Part shown: positions 33,601-43,326 of the stretch, piece by piece
Layout: each line of letters starts with the position of its first letter
Numbering within the stretch: the first letter of the stretch is position 1
Source of the DNA: Alkalimonas mucilaginosa
GTDB lineage: Bacteria > Pseudomonadota > Gammaproteobacteria > Enterobacterales > Alteromonadaceae
Assembly (NCBI RefSeq): GCF_036327005.1
Contig: NZ_JAUGZK010000012.1
Coordinates: forward strand, 1-64,000
Reading direction: 5' to 3'
DNA length: 64,000 nt
Program-made: the position numbers and the translations under genes
The notes under the pieces: model-generated
Database searches by the model: none
What the model was told of the DNA's origin: nothing
What the model saw: the letters and a program-made list of their open reading frames with translations, nothing else

Positions 33601-35199
33601 TTACAACTGCGGGCCAGCGGCAACCAGAGCTTTGCCTTCGTCGTTGTCGGTGAATTTTTCAAAGTTGTTGATAAAGCGCTGAGCTAAATCTTTGGCCTTG
33701 ATCTCCCACTGGGCTGCATCTGCGTAGGTATTACGCGGATCCAGAATACCATCCTCCACATCATGCAGATGCGTCGGTACCGCCAGGTTGAAATACGGCA
33801 ACTGCATAAATTCCGCATTCTCAATGCTGCCATCCAGAATAGCATCAATGATGGCACGGGTTGCTTTGATGGAAATACGCTTGCCGGTACCATTCCAGCC
33901 GGTATTCACCAGGTAAGCTTCGGCACCAGACGCTTCCATCCGCTTTACCAGCACTTCAGCATACTTGGTGGGGTGCAGGCTTAAGAAAGCCGCACCAAAA
34001 CAGCTGGAGAAAGTTGGAGTTGGCTCAGTGATGCCCCGCTCAGTACCAGCCAGTTTGGCGGTAAAGCCAGACAGGAAGTGGTACTTGGTTTGCTCTTTGG
34101 TCAGCTTAGCAACTGGCGGCAACACACCAAAGGCATCGGCGGTCAGGAAGATCACCTTTTTGGCATGGCCGGCTTTCGATACTGGCTTAACGATGTTGTC
34201 GATATGGTATATCGGGTAAGACACCCGGGTGTTCTCGGTTTTGGAACCATCGTCAAAATCAACACTACCATCGTCACGCACCGTGACGTTTTCCAGCAGA
34301 GCATCACGACGGATAGCGTGGTAAATATCCGGTTCGTTTTCTTGCGACAGGTTGATGGTTTTGGCGTAGCAACCACCTTCAAAATTGAAAATACCGTCGT
34401 CGTCCCAGCCGTGCTCGTCATCACCAATCAGTTGACGCTTCGGATCGGTCGACAGCGTGGTTTTGCCGGTGCCGGACAAACCAAAGAAAATCGCCACATC
34501 GCCTTCGCTACCTACGTTAGCGGAGCAATGCATCGACGCAATGCCTTGCAGCGGCAGATAGTAATTCATCAGTGAGAACATGCCTTTTTTCATCTCACCG
34601 CCGTACCAGGTACCGCCAATCAGCTGAATACGCTCGGTCAGGTTAAAGGCAACAAAATTCTCGGAATTCAGGCCATGTTGCTGCCAGTTGGCATTGGTGC
34701 ATTTGGCACCGTTCATCACCACAAAGTCTGGCTGGTAGCTTTTCAGCTCCTCGTCGCTTGGGCGAATAAACATGTTTTTGACAAAATGAGCCTGCCAGGC
34801 CACTTCAGTGATAAAGCGCACGGATAAACGGGTGTCCGGGTTGGCACCACAAAAAGTGTCCACCACGAACAAGCGCTTGCCAGACAGTTGACTGGTCACC
34901 AGGCTCTTTAAATCGGCCCAGACTTCCGGCGAAATCGGCTTGTTGTCATTTTTGCCCTGATCAGCCCACCACAGCGTATCGCGGGTGGTGTCATCGCGCA
35001 CTATGTACTTATCTTTCGGGGAACGGCCGGTAAAAATGCCGGTATCCACGGCTACGGCGCCCAGGGTAGTGACTTTTCCCCGCTCATAACCTTCGAGATC
35101 TGCACGAGTCTCTTCCGTGAATAATTGATCATAACTGGGGTTATAAACGACTTCCGTGACATCGGTGATGCCGTATTGGCTCAAATCCAAATCGGACAT
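33601..35199 (-). CDS. pckA: Phosphoenolpyruvate carboxykinase (ATP)
   Basis: 532 residues, close to the usual 530-540. It converts oxaloacetate and ATP to phosphoenolpyruvate, the entry step of gluconeogenesis. Visible motifs are the kinase loop FFGLSGTGKTTLSTDP, the metal site IGDDEHGWDDDGIFNFEGG and the substrate site FTGRSPKDKY. AGGAG lies 8 bases before ATG 35199. It is monocistronic, with its own terminator; a CRP/FNR-type palindrome lies 142 bases upstream. Confidence 0.97.
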   Translation of the reverse strand: MSDLDLSQYGITDVTEVVYNPSYDQLFTEETRADLEGYERGKVTTLGAVAVDTGIFTGRSPKDKYIVRDDTTRDTLWWADQGKNDNKPISPEVWADLKSLVTSQLSGKRLFVVDTFCGANPDTRLSVRFITEVAWQAHFVKNMFIRPSDEELKSYQPDFVVMNGAKCTNANWQQHGLNSENFVAFNLTERIQLIGGTWYGGEMKKGMFSLMNYYLPLQGIASMHCSANVGSEGDVAIFFGLSGTGKTTLSTDPKRQLIGDDEHGWDDDGIFNFEGGCYAKTINLSQENEPDIYHAIRRDALLENVTVRDDGSVDFDDGSKTENTRVSYPIYHIDNIVKPVSKAGHAKKVIFLTADAFGVLPPVAKLTKEQTKYHFLSGFTAKLAGTERGITEPTPTFSSCFGAAFLSLHPTKYAEVLVKRMEASGAEAYLVNTGWNGTGKRISIKATRAIIDAILDGSIENAEFMQLPYFNLAVPTHLHDVEDGILDPRNTYADAAQWEIKAKDLAQRFINNFEKFTDNDEGKALVAAGPQL

Positions 35200-35340
35200 G
35201 ATGTAGGCTCCTAAGGGTACTGTAGGTGTAGGGTGCAGTCTCTAGGCGGACTTCAACGTTCATCTTTCAAGGTGCCGGCAGCAACGCTGCCTAAAAAACA
35301 CCCGCGCATAATACCGTTTTTGCCGCTAAAAAGATAGGTT

Positions 35341-35354
35341 TTGATCACAGTCAA
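35341..35354 (-). promoter_or_regulatory. CRP/FNR-family binding site candidate upstream of pckA
   Basis: TTGATCACAGTCAA matches the FNR/EtrA consensus TTGAT-N4-ATCAA at 9 of 10 fixed bases and contains the CRP-like TGATCACA. Regulation of pckA by CRP-family factors is common; distance to the start is plausible but the promoter itself is not clear. Confidence 0.35.
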
Positions 35355-35437
35355 ATCAGCGCGAACCAAGGCAGGCCGCGGCCTATGCGATTTTACTGCA
35401 TAACAATGGGTGTTTTTTTGTAAGCCAGGCTGAAAGT

Positions 35438-36244
35438 TTACTGGGGTTGTATCAGTTTTGGCCAGGGTAAAGCGGCCTGCCCCAGCACAATAAAATCCGG
35501 ATTGGCCAGACTTTCCCGCTGGTTGTAACTAAGCGGTGCAAAACTGCTGTCGAGGATTTTGCCGCCAGCTTCTTCCACAATAATATGCACAGCACCGGTA
35601 TCCCATTCACCGGTTGGGCCAAGCCGGACATAACAATCCGCACCGCCCTCCGCCACCAGACAGCTTTTTAACGAGCAACTGCCAAGCGGTATGTACTGCA
35701 CTTGCTGCCCCTCCGGCAACAACTGCTCAATAGGCTCACGCGCCTGACGCCGGCTAACCGCGACCCGTAGTGGCTCCTGCAACTGATGCTGATGCACCTG
35801 AATGCGGCGAATTTTAGAGCCCAACTGCTTAAAAGCCCCATGGCCACGGGTGGCGTAATACAAAATTTGCTCTTTGGGCCAGTAAATGACACCAAGCGCT
35901 GGCCAGCCGTGTTCTACCAGAGCAATACTGACCGCAAAGTCACCGCTTCTGGCGATAAACTCCTGGGTACCATCCATCGGATCAATCAACCAGTAACGCG
36001 GCCAGTGCTGGCGCTGCGCCAGCGGCAACAGCTGCACTTCTTCGGATATAATGGGAATGTCAGGTGTCAGTTCCTGCAAATGCTGCATGATGATGTCGTT
36101 GGCAGCCAGATCGGCCGTAGTCACGGGGCTCTGATCGTCTTTGGTATTTTGCTGGAAATCACCACTTTGATACAGCTGCCAAAGCCGATCGCCGGCTTGC
36201 TTGGCGGCTGTTTTTATCGGTTCAAGCAGTGTGCTTAAAAACAT
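35438..36244 (-). CDS. cysQ: 3'(2'),5'-bisphosphate nucleotidase
   Basis: 268 residues from ATG 36244, which has AAGGA 6 bases ahead. It dephosphorylates PAP made during sulfate assimilation. The inositol-monophosphatase fold motifs are present: SEEVQLLP, LIDPMDGTQEFI (metal site) and GEWDTGAVHIIVEEAGG. Its start overlaps the nudE stop by 23 bases, the cysQ-nudE arrangement seen in many gammaproteobacteria. Confidence 0.93.
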   Translation of the reverse strand: MFLSTLLEPIKTAAKQAGDRLWQLYQSGDFQQNTKDDQSPVTTADLAANDIIMQHLQELTPDIPIISEEVQLLPLAQRQHWPRYWLIDPMDGTQEFIARSGDFAVSIALVEHGWPALGVIYWPKEQILYYATRGHGAFKQLGSKIRRIQVHQHQLQEPLRVAVSRRQAREPIEQLLPEGQQVQYIPLGSCSLKSCLVAEGGADCYVRLGPTGEWDTGAVHIIVEEAGGKILDSSFAPLSYNQRESLANPDFIVLGQAALPWPKLIQPQ

Positions 36245-36809
36245 CAGGATTCCTTGCCAGGTATGCATCCGCCAGAAAAAGAGCCGCTACACTGCGCGCT
36301 TCGGTAAAGTCGGCTTGTTGCAGCAACTCATCCAGATGGTGCCGGGACCAGCGTGTTAACTCAAGCGGCTCAGGCTCATCACCCTCCAACAGCTCGGGAA
36401 ACAAATCCAGCGCCAGCACTATATGCATTGTAGCATTAAAATAGCCAGGAGCCAGTGCCAGGGACTTCAGTGGGATCAAGCGCCTGGCGCCAAAACCAAT
36501 CTCTTCCTTCAGTTCACGATTGGCTGCGGTCAAAGCTTCTTCCCCCGGATCGATCAAACCTTTGGGGAAACCCAGCTGATAATCGTGGGTGCCGGCGCAG
36601 TACTCACGCACCAGATAAAAATGATCCGGATCTGGCATCGCCACCACCATCACGGCCCCGCGACCACTTCCACGCATGCGCTCGTACAACCGCTCTTCGC
36701 CATTACTAAAACGCAGCTGCAACTGCTCAATCTTGAACAGTTTGCTTTGTGCCACTATATCCTGGCCAAGGATCTCTGGGGGTTGTTTTGTCAGCTTTGA
36801 TTCTGCCAT
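36222..36809 (-). CDS. nudE: ADP compounds hydrolase NudE
   Basis: 195 residues. It hydrolyses ADP-ribose, NADH and Ap-nucleotides. The Nudix box runs from GLIDPGEEALTAANRELKEE to IGFG, with all the key Glu residues. It is divergent from yrfG and co-transcribed with cysQ, matching the conserved neighbourhood cysQ-nudE-yrfG. Confidence 0.93.
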   Translation of the reverse strand: MAESKLTKQPPEILGQDIVAQSKLFKIEQLQLRFSNGEERLYERMRGSGRGAVMVVAMPDPDHFYLVREYCAGTHDYQLGFPKGLIDPGEEALTAANRELKEEIGFGARRLIPLKSLALAPGYFNATMHIVLALDLFPELLEGDEPEPLELTRWSRHHLDELLQQADFTEARSVAALFLADAYLARNPDVFKHTA

Positions 36810-36903
36810 CCGTCTCCCTCTGCTACAATAGCACCGCCAGGCGGCTGATGTGCATACAACAATGCACTTAGCCCCATGATAAAACGAATGACAGGAAAAA
36901 ACG

Positions 36904-37584
36904 ATGCTGAACTGGGATCAAATTGATACCGTCTTACTGGATATGGATGGCACCCTGCTGGATCTGCACTTTGACAACTATTTCTGGTTAGAGCACCTGC
37001 CCCAGCGCTGGGCTGAGCTCAGTGGCCGTACCCTTGCTCAAGCCAAGGCCGAGTTGCAGGCAGAGTACGCGGAACTGACCGGCAAGCTGGAGTGGTACTG
37101 TCTGGACTACTGGGGCAAACGGCTGCAACTGCCCATCACCGAGCTAAAACGTGAAGTCATGGACAAAATCCGTATGCGTGAGGATGTGCCGGCCTTTTTA
37201 TCGGCGTTAAAAGACAGCGGCCGTCACATCGTTTTGGTCACCAATGCCCACCCGGATAGCCTGTCATTAAAAATAGAGCGAACCGACTTAGCCAAATACA
37301 TCGAAAACCTCATCTCCACCCATGAATTTGGTGTCACCAAAGAAAGTTGGGCCTTATGGCAAAAGCTGCAAGACCGGCTGGGTTTTGACCCTGCCCGTAC
37401 CTTGTTTGTCGATGATAGCCTGCCAATTTTGCAAGCCGCCGATGAATTTGGCATCCGCCATTTGCTGGCCGTCGCTAACCCGGATAGCCAGCAGGCATTG
37501 CGTACCATCGAACAATACCCGGCCATTAGCGATTATCACCAGTTGCTGGCTGCGATTGCCGCCACACCGCGTCATCAGGCGTAA
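36904..37584 (+). CDS. yrfG: GMP/IMP nucleotidase (HAD family)
   Basis: 226 residues. HAD motif I is LLDMDGTLLD with Asp13 and Asp15; motif II is LVTNAH and the final acidic motif FVDDSLPIL. YrfG removes phosphate from purine nucleotides. AGGAAAAAACG precedes the ATG. The divergent position to nudE supports the assignment. Confidence 0.9.
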   Translation: MLNWDQIDTVLLDMDGTLLDLHFDNYFWLEHLPQRWAELSGRTLAQAKAELQAEYAELTGKLEWYCLDYWGKRLQLPITELKREVMDKIRMREDVPAFLSALKDSGRHIVLVTNAHPDSLSLKIERTDLAKYIENLISTHEFGVTKESWALWQKLQDRLGFDPARTLFVDDSLPILQAADEFGIRHLLAVANPDSQQALRTIEQYPAISDYHQLLAAIAATPRHQA

Positions 37585-37669
37585 CTGTCTGGCGATTGAC
37601 CGATTTTGACTGGTCTTTCGCCGTCTTGCTGCGTATAAAACCGCGATCACTCAAACAGAGTCCGTAGTT

Positions 37670-39355
37670 ATGAATTATTTTAGTGTTGTTGTTGCTGCCA
37701 GCCTGTTGCTGCTTGGCTGTAGTTCGCTATCCACCACGGAGCGCTCCGAGCCGCAAGCCAGCGCCGCTGCTATTGAAGGCCATATGCTGTTTCTGGCATC
37801 GGATGAGCTGGAAGGCCGGGATACCGGCAGCCGTGGCCATGAAATCGCCGCTTTGTACATTGCCACCCAATTGCAGGCGCTGGGCCTGGAACCGGCCGGT
37901 GATAACGGCAGCTTCTTCCAGCGGGTGCCGCTGCGTAGCAGTCGCTTAGTACCGAACAGTGCCCGCATGGTGCTGCATACTGCCGATGGCGATCAGGAAC
38001 TGGCCTACCCGAAAGCTTTTTTCAGCAGTGCCGATCCGGTAGCCACTGAATCCAGCATCACAGCACCGCTGGTGTTTGTCGGCTATGGCCTGATTTCCGA
38101 AGAGTTTGGTATTAACGATTACCAGGGACTGGATCTGAGCGGTAAAATTGCCGTGATGCTGCCGGGCCTGCCAGAACATATTCCAAGCGAAGAAGCCGCG
38201 CATTTAGGCCGCGAACGCAGCCGCTTTGCCGCTGAGCAAGGCGCAATTGGCATTATTACCATTCACACACCACAGCGTGAAGCGGTGCGACCTTATGCCA
38301 ACAGCATTTTGTACCTGAACACTCCTTCCATGCGCTGGTTGGATAGCGATGACCAGCCAGGTGGGGTACAACGACAGCTTCGCGGTGGCGCTTATGTGCA
38401 CCATGAAGCAGCTGAAGCCTTGTTTGCCGAGGCAAGCACGTCGCTAAGCAGTGTGTATGCCATGCTGGATGAGAAGAAAATGCCACAAGGCTTTGCACTC
38501 AATATCAGTGCGACCTTAAGCCGGCAGTCCACACACGATGACATCAGCAGCCCCAATGTAGTAGCAGTGCTGCCAGGCTCAGACCCAAGCCTGCGCGATG
38601 AATACGTGGTGCTGACCGCGCATTCGGATCACATTGGCATGATCCAGGATGTACGCAGCGACAACAGAGTCAACAACGGTGCTATGGACAATGCCGCCGG
38701 CGTCGCCATTTTGCTGGAAACCGCCCGCATGTTTACCGAGCTTCAGCAGGCTCCAAAACGTTCCATTTTGTTTCTGGTCGTGACCGGTGAAGAAAAGGGT
38801 CTGCTGGGGGCTGATTACTATGCCCATAACCCAACCCGGCCGATTGAAAACCTGATTGCCAACGTCAATATGGACATGCCGGTATTGCTGTATCCGTTTG
38901 CCGATCTGATAGCCTTTGGTGCCAATCACTCCTCGCTTGGCCCAGTGGTAGAGCGCGCAGCCGCCCGGGAAGGTATTCGCTTGAGTCCTGATCCGATGCC
39001 GGAACAAGCTATTTTCACCCGCTCCGATCACTACACGCTGGTACGTCAGGGCATTCCGGCGGTGTTTTTAATGACCGGCTTCGAATCGCAGGATCCAAAG
39101 CAGGATGCTGCCGCTATCTGGGGTAGCTTTTTTAGCAAGCATTACCATAAACCGACCGACTCCATAGCCGATTTAACCCGGGAATATGGGCCTATTCGTT
39201 ACGATTTCGGCGCTATCTTTACCCAGATTAACTTTAACATTGCGCTGGATTTAGCCAACGACCCGGCACGGCCTTTCTGGCTGCAACAAAGCTACTTTCA
39301 TGATGTGGTCGGGCAGCCGCATACCCAACAAAACAGCAGAACTACGGCCGACTAA
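37670..39355 (+). CDS. M28-family metallopeptidase, lipoprotein
   Basis: 561 residues. The signal peptide ends in the lipobox LLGC (Cys17). The zinc-peptidase residues are VLTAHSDHIGM, NGAMDNAAGVA, VTGEEKGLLGAD, NVNMDMP and TRSDHYTLV; a PA-like insert (about 120-250) precedes the catalytic half. It is probably an aminopeptidase acting on peptides in the periplasm or at the outer membrane. A paralogue of about the same length follows 112 bases downstream. Confidence 0.9.
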   Translation: MNYFSVVVAASLLLLGCSSLSTTERSEPQASAAAIEGHMLFLASDELEGRDTGSRGHEIAALYIATQLQALGLEPAGDNGSFFQRVPLRSSRLVPNSARMVLHTADGDQELAYPKAFFSSADPVATESSITAPLVFVGYGLISEEFGINDYQGLDLSGKIAVMLPGLPEHIPSEEAAHLGRERSRFAAEQGAIGIITIHTPQREAVRPYANSILYLNTPSMRWLDSDDQPGGVQRQLRGGAYVHHEAAEALFAEASTSLSSVYAMLDEKKMPQGFALNISATLSRQSTHDDISSPNVVAVLPGSDPSLRDEYVVLTAHSDHIGMIQDVRSDNRVNNGAMDNAAGVAILLETARMFTELQQAPKRSILFLVVTGEEKGLLGADYYAHNPTRPIENLIANVNMDMPVLLYPFADLIAFGANHSSLGPVVERAAAREGIRLSPDPMPEQAIFTRSDHYTLVRQGIPAVFLMTGFESQDPKQDAAAIWGSFFSKHYHKPTDSIADLTREYGPIRYDFGAIFTQINFNIALDLANDPARPFWLQQSYFHDVVGQPHTQQNSRTTAD

Positions 39356-39435
39356 GCTGCAGCGTGAACGGGTGGCTGCATTCTGTTTTTTGTGTAAACA
39401 GCACAGTATCATTTGATATTGATGACCGTTACAGG

Positions 39436-39469
39436 ATAGAGTTAATTTTTGATTGAAAATTAACTCTAT
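39436..39469 (+). repeat. Perfect 14-bp hairpin over the start of the second M28 gene
   Basis: ATAGAGTTAATTTT and AAAATTAACTCTAT pair perfectly around the 6-base loop TGATTG. The AT of the likely start codon (ATG 39468-39470) is part of the right arm, and AGGA (39433-39436) lies just at the left foot. In RNA this hairpin would bring the ribosome site next to the start or hide the start. Confidence 0.8.
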
Positions 39470-41165
39470 GCCTTTTTCATTACGCTACCTTCTACTTTTT
39501 GGCTGGATACTGGGTGTCGGTTGGCACCCAGCCAGCTATTCTGCCCAACCCGAGCCGGCCCGCATTGCCGGTCATATGCTGTTTCTGGCCGATGACCTGC
39601 TGGAAGGGCGCGAAACCGGTAGCCGGGGTCATCAAATTGCCGCCCGTTACCTGGCCAGTCAATTGCAAGCTTTTGGTTTAGAGCCTTTGCCGGGCTACGA
39701 GGACTTCCAACAACAGGTCCCTATTCGCCAAAGCAGTCTGCTGCAGCCATACAATCGAATGGTGCTGCATCTGCCGGACGGTGACCATGTATTCAAAACA
39801 CCACAGCATTATTTCTTACTGCCTGATCTCTGGGCCGAGCAATCAGCAGTCACTGCCGAGGTAGTCTTTGTTGGCTATGGCCTGGTTTCGGCCCACTATG
39901 GACTGGATGACTACGCCGGTCTGGATATTAACGGCAAACTGGTGATGATGCTCACTGGCTTACCCGAGCACTTGCCCGCCGATGAGATAGCCCACCTGCG
40001 CCAACAACGGCTGCAAGAGGCCAAAGCTCGGGGGGCTATTGGTGTGATTTATTTGTATACTCCAAAGCAGCAACAGGTGCAGCCCTACCAGCTGTTTTTG
40101 CATCATTTTAGTCTGGCTCCGATGATGAGCTGGTTAACCGAACAGCAAGTCCCGGGAACCAATACCCACGCATTTTCGGCAGAAGCCTATCTGCATCACG
40201 ATGCAGCAGCCCCCTTTTTCCAGCAAGCTCCACTTAGTGCCAGTGAGGTGTTTGCATTGGTCGAACAGCAACAACTGCCTGGCGGTTTTGCGCTCAATAG
40301 TACCGTGACCCTGGAGCGACGCAGCCGGCACCAAAGCTTTGAAAGCCCGAATGTACTGGCGGTATTGCCAGGCAGTGATCCAGAGCTGAGAAATGACTAT
40401 CTGGTGGTCACAGCCCATAGTGATCATGTTGGGATAAACCAGAACCTGCGCTATCCGCAGCAAGCTGCCATTCACAATGGTGCCATCGACAATGCTGCCG
40501 GCGTTGCCATCGTGCTGGAAGCGGCCCGGGTGCTGGCAGCGGGACCTGCACCAGCTCGCTCCGTATTGTTTTTATTTCCAACCGCGGAAGAGCGGGGCTT
40601 GCTTGGTGCCGATTACTTTGTACAGAATCCACCGGTGCCACTTGAGCGGGTGATTGCAACCCTGAATATTGATGCGCCGCTACTGCTGTTTCCACTCGCC
40701 GATTTGCTGGCCTATGGTGCCGACCATTCCAGCTTAGGCGATGCCGTCACCAGAGCGGCTGCACTGGAGGCTTTAACCATCAGCCCAGATCCGCTGCCGG
40801 AGCAAGCACTCTTTACCCGCTCTGATCACTACCGCTTTGTTGAGCAGGGCATCCCGGCATTGTTTTTGATGGTAGGTCAGCAATCCCGTGATCCCAACAT
40901 CGATGGTCGTGCCATCTGGCAACGCTACCTCAGCCAGCATTACCACCAGCCCAGTGATTCCATCGCCGGACTGACCGCTGCGTTTGGCGGTATTTATTAC
41001 GATGAAGGAGCCCGGTTAAGCCGGGTGCTGCTGCATTTGATTGCTGAGCTGGCCAATGACCGACAGCAACCCGACTGGCACAGAGAGAGCTTTTTTCACC
41101 CTTCAGGTCCGAACCAGCACGCACCCAGCCAACACGACCAGGTCTTGGATGAAAATAGCCGCTAG
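39468..41165 (+). CDS. M28-family metallopeptidase, second copy
   Basis: 565 residues from ATG 39468. It is a paralogue of the upstream gene along its whole length: HMLFLADDLLEGRETGSRGH against HMLFLASDELEGRDTGSRGH, then TAHSDHVG, NGAIDNAAGVA, TAEERGLLGAD and TRSDHYRF. It keeps all metal residues. The N-terminus is a cleavable signal peptide ending near ASYSAQ, with no lipobox, so this copy is soluble and periplasmic or secreted while the first is anchored. TTG 39453 in the hairpin loop is an alternative start that gives five more residues. Confidence 0.87.
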   Translation: MPFSLRYLLLFGWILGVGWHPASYSAQPEPARIAGHMLFLADDLLEGRETGSRGHQIAARYLASQLQAFGLEPLPGYEDFQQQVPIRQSSLLQPYNRMVLHLPDGDHVFKTPQHYFLLPDLWAEQSAVTAEVVFVGYGLVSAHYGLDDYAGLDINGKLVMMLTGLPEHLPADEIAHLRQQRLQEAKARGAIGVIYLYTPKQQQVQPYQLFLHHFSLAPMMSWLTEQQVPGTNTHAFSAEAYLHHDAAAPFFQQAPLSASEVFALVEQQQLPGGFALNSTVTLERRSRHQSFESPNVLAVLPGSDPELRNDYLVVTAHSDHVGINQNLRYPQQAAIHNGAIDNAAGVAIVLEAARVLAAGPAPARSVLFLFPTAEERGLLGADYFVQNPPVPLERVIATLNIDAPLLLFPLADLLAYGADHSSLGDAVTRAAALEALTISPDPLPEQALFTRSDHYRFVEQGIPALFLMVGQQSRDPNIDGRAIWQRYLSQHYHQPSDSIAGLTAAFGGIYYDEGARLSRVLLHLIAELANDRQQPDWHRESFFHPSGPNQHAPSQHDQVLDENSR

Positions 41166-41191
41166 CCAGGGTTATCGATCATGCCACCAGC

Positions 41192-42070
41192 TTATGCTGT
41201 GGCCGGTAAGGCCTGCTGCAAATATTCAATCAGCAACTGCACCCGGGCCGTTAAGTGGCGGTTTTTTGGATACAGCGCCCAAATCCCTTCCGGCTCTGGC
41301 TGCAACTCAGGTAATAACTCCAGCAAACTTCCCTGTTGCAAGGGACTATCTACGTAGTAGTCCGGTAGTTGCACCAGACCAAGCCCCCGCTGTGCGGCAT
41401 CCAGCAGTGCTAAACCACTGTTGCACTGCACCCGGCCTCGCGGACGAAAGCTGATCGTTTTCCCTGCCTCCCTAAAGCGCCAATGCTCTAAAGTACCGGG
41501 TAAACACTGATGTTGGCTAAGTTCCGCCAATGACTCAGGCCAACCATACTGTTGCAGATAATCTGGTGCAGCCACCAGACGCAACTGCCGCCGGGTCAGC
41601 CGCCGGGCAATCAGACTGGAATCCTCCAACTGGCCTAAACGGATCGCTAAATCATAACTGCCCTGAATCAGATCCAGCCGCTCATTACTTAGCTGCAACT
41701 GCAACTCCAATTCAGGGTACTGCAGTAGAAACTGGTGCAACAAAGGCGCAATACGGTACTCGCCATAATAGACCGGAGCCGTGATCCGCAAACGCCCCCG
41801 CGGGGTCTGACTAAAATCGGCCAACAATTGATTCGCTTCCTGCAAACCCGTCACCAGGTGCCGGCAATGCTGCAGATACAACTCGCCCTCTTTGGTCAGG
41901 GTCACGCTGCGGGTAGAGCGAAACAGTAACTTTAACCCCAACCGCTGCTCCAGCGCCGCTACATTGCGACTGACTTGCGCGACCGAGCAATCCAGTTGCC
42001 TGGCTGCTGCGGTAAAGCTATGCCGCTCCGCTACAGCGACAAACTCACTAATGCCCTGCCAATCATTCAT
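41192..42070 (-). CDS. LysR-family transcriptional regulator
   Basis: 292 residues from ATG 42070; the extra upstream in-frame codons would run through the operator-like palindrome and are rejected. The N-terminal helix-turn-helix reads FTAAARQLDCSVAQVSRNV, followed by the LysR substrate-binding domain (GRLRITAPVYYGEYRIAP). It is divergent from the formaldehyde-detoxification pair and probably controls it, taking the place of FrmR. Confidence 0.88.
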   Translation of the reverse strand: MNDWQGISEFVAVAERHSFTAAARQLDCSVAQVSRNVAALEQRLGLKLLFRSTRSVTLTKEGELYLQHCRHLVTGLQEANQLLADFSQTPRGRLRITAPVYYGEYRIAPLLHQFLLQYPELELQLQLSNERLDLIQGSYDLAIRLGQLEDSSLIARRLTRRQLRLVAAPDYLQQYGWPESLAELSQHQCLPGTLEHWRFREAGKTISFRPRGRVQCNSGLALLDAAQRGLGLVQLPDYYVDSPLQQGSLLELLPELQPEPEGIWALYPKNRHLTARVQLLIEYLQQALPATA

Positions 42071-42083
42071 ACAGCACCATTTA

Positions 42084-42097
42084 TTGCATAAATGCAA
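42084..42097. promoter_or_regulatory. LysR-type operator candidate
   Basis: TTGCAT-AA-ATGCAA is a perfect 6-bp inverted repeat 14 bases upstream of the LysR start and about 100 bases before frmA. Its position in the divergent region fits autoregulation and control of frmA. Confidence 0.5.
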
Positions 42098-42197
42098 AAC
42101 TGATTTGATAAACTACCGGATTATCCTGCAATCAGAAAAAATTACAATGCGCTAAACTTACAACACAACAAAAAAGTAATCATTACAGGAACAGAGT

Positions 42198-43316
42198 ATG
42201 CAACCAATTAAAACCCGCGCGGCGGTGGCCTGGGGCCCGGGCCAGCCACTTTCCATCGAAGAAGTTGATTTAATGCCACCACAAGCCGGTGAAGTCTTGG
42301 TGCGCATCATCGCCACCGGCGTTTGCCATACCGATGCTTACACCTTGTCGGGTGATGATCCGGAAGGCATTTTCCCGGTGATTTTGGGCCATGAAGGCGG
42401 CGGTATTGTGGAGGCCGTTGGTGAGGGCGTTACCTCGGTAGCAGTGGGCGACCATGTCATTCCGCTGTACACCCCGGAGTGCGGCAAATGCAAGTTCTGC
42501 CTATCCGGTAAAACCAACTTGTGCCAGGCCATCCGGGCTACTCAGGGCCAGGGCCTGATGCCGGATGGCACCAGCCGATTCTCCAAAGATGGCAAGCCGA
42601 TTTACCATTACATGGGCACCTCGACTTTTTCCGAGTACACCGTGTTGCCCGAGATCTCGCTGGCTAAAATCAACAAAACAGCGCCGCTGGAAAAAGTCTG
42701 CCTGCTGGGCTGTGGCGTCACCACCGGTATGGGTGCCGTAATGAATACCGCCAAAGTACAGCCGGGTGATACCGTGGCGGTGTTTGGTTTAGGTGGTATT
42801 GGCCTGTCGGCTATTATCGGTGCAGTGATGGCCAAAGCCAGCCGCATCATTGCCATCGATATCAATGAAAGCAAGTTTGCCATTGCCAAACAGCTGGGCG
42901 CGACCGATGTGGTCAACCCGAAGGATTACGACAAGCCCATTCAGGAGGTGATCGTGGAGATGACCGATGGCGGCGTCGACTTCTCCTTCGAGTGCATCGG
43001 CAATGTGCAGGTGATGCGCTCGGCGCTGGAGTGCTGTCACAAAGGCTGGGGGGAGTCGGTGATCATCGGGGTAGCCGGTGCCGGCCAGGAAATTTCAACC
43101 CGGCCGTTTCAGCTGGTGACCGGCCGGGTTTGGCGCGGCACTGCCTTTGGTGGCGTAAAAGGCCGCTCTGAGCTGCCGGATTACGTGGAGCGCTATCTGG
43201 CCGGTGAGTTCGAGCTGGATACCTTTATCACCCATACGCTGCCACTGGAGCGGATCAACGAAGCCTTCGATTTGATGCATGAAGGCAAGTCGATTCGCAC
43301 CGTAATCCACTTTTAA
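42198..43316 (+). CDS. frmA: S-(hydroxymethyl)glutathione dehydrogenase (class III alcohol dehydrogenase)
   Basis: 372 residues. It oxidises the formaldehyde-glutathione adduct to S-formylglutathione using NAD. Motifs: GVCHTDAYTLSG with the catalytic-zinc Cys, GHEGGGIVEAVGEG, the structural-zinc loop CGKCKFCLSGKTNLC and the NAD fold GLGGIGLSAIIGA. ACAGGAACAG precedes the ATG. The next gene encodes the second step, 10 bases downstream. Confidence 0.96.
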   Translation: MQPIKTRAAVAWGPGQPLSIEEVDLMPPQAGEVLVRIIATGVCHTDAYTLSGDDPEGIFPVILGHEGGGIVEAVGEGVTSVAVGDHVIPLYTPECGKCKFCLSGKTNLCQAIRATQGQGLMPDGTSRFSKDGKPIYHYMGTSTFSEYTVLPEISLAKINKTAPLEKVCLLGCGVTTGMGAVMNTAKVQPGDTVAVFGLGGIGLSAIIGAVMAKASRIIAIDINESKFAIAKQLGATDVVNPKDYDKPIQEVIVEMTDGGVDFSFECIGNVQVMRSALECCHKGWGESVIIGVAGAGQEISTRPFQLVTGRVWRGTAFGGVKGRSELPDYVERYLAGEFELDTFITHTLPLERINEAFDLMHEGKSIRTVIHF

Positions 43317-43326
43317 GGAGCTGCGC

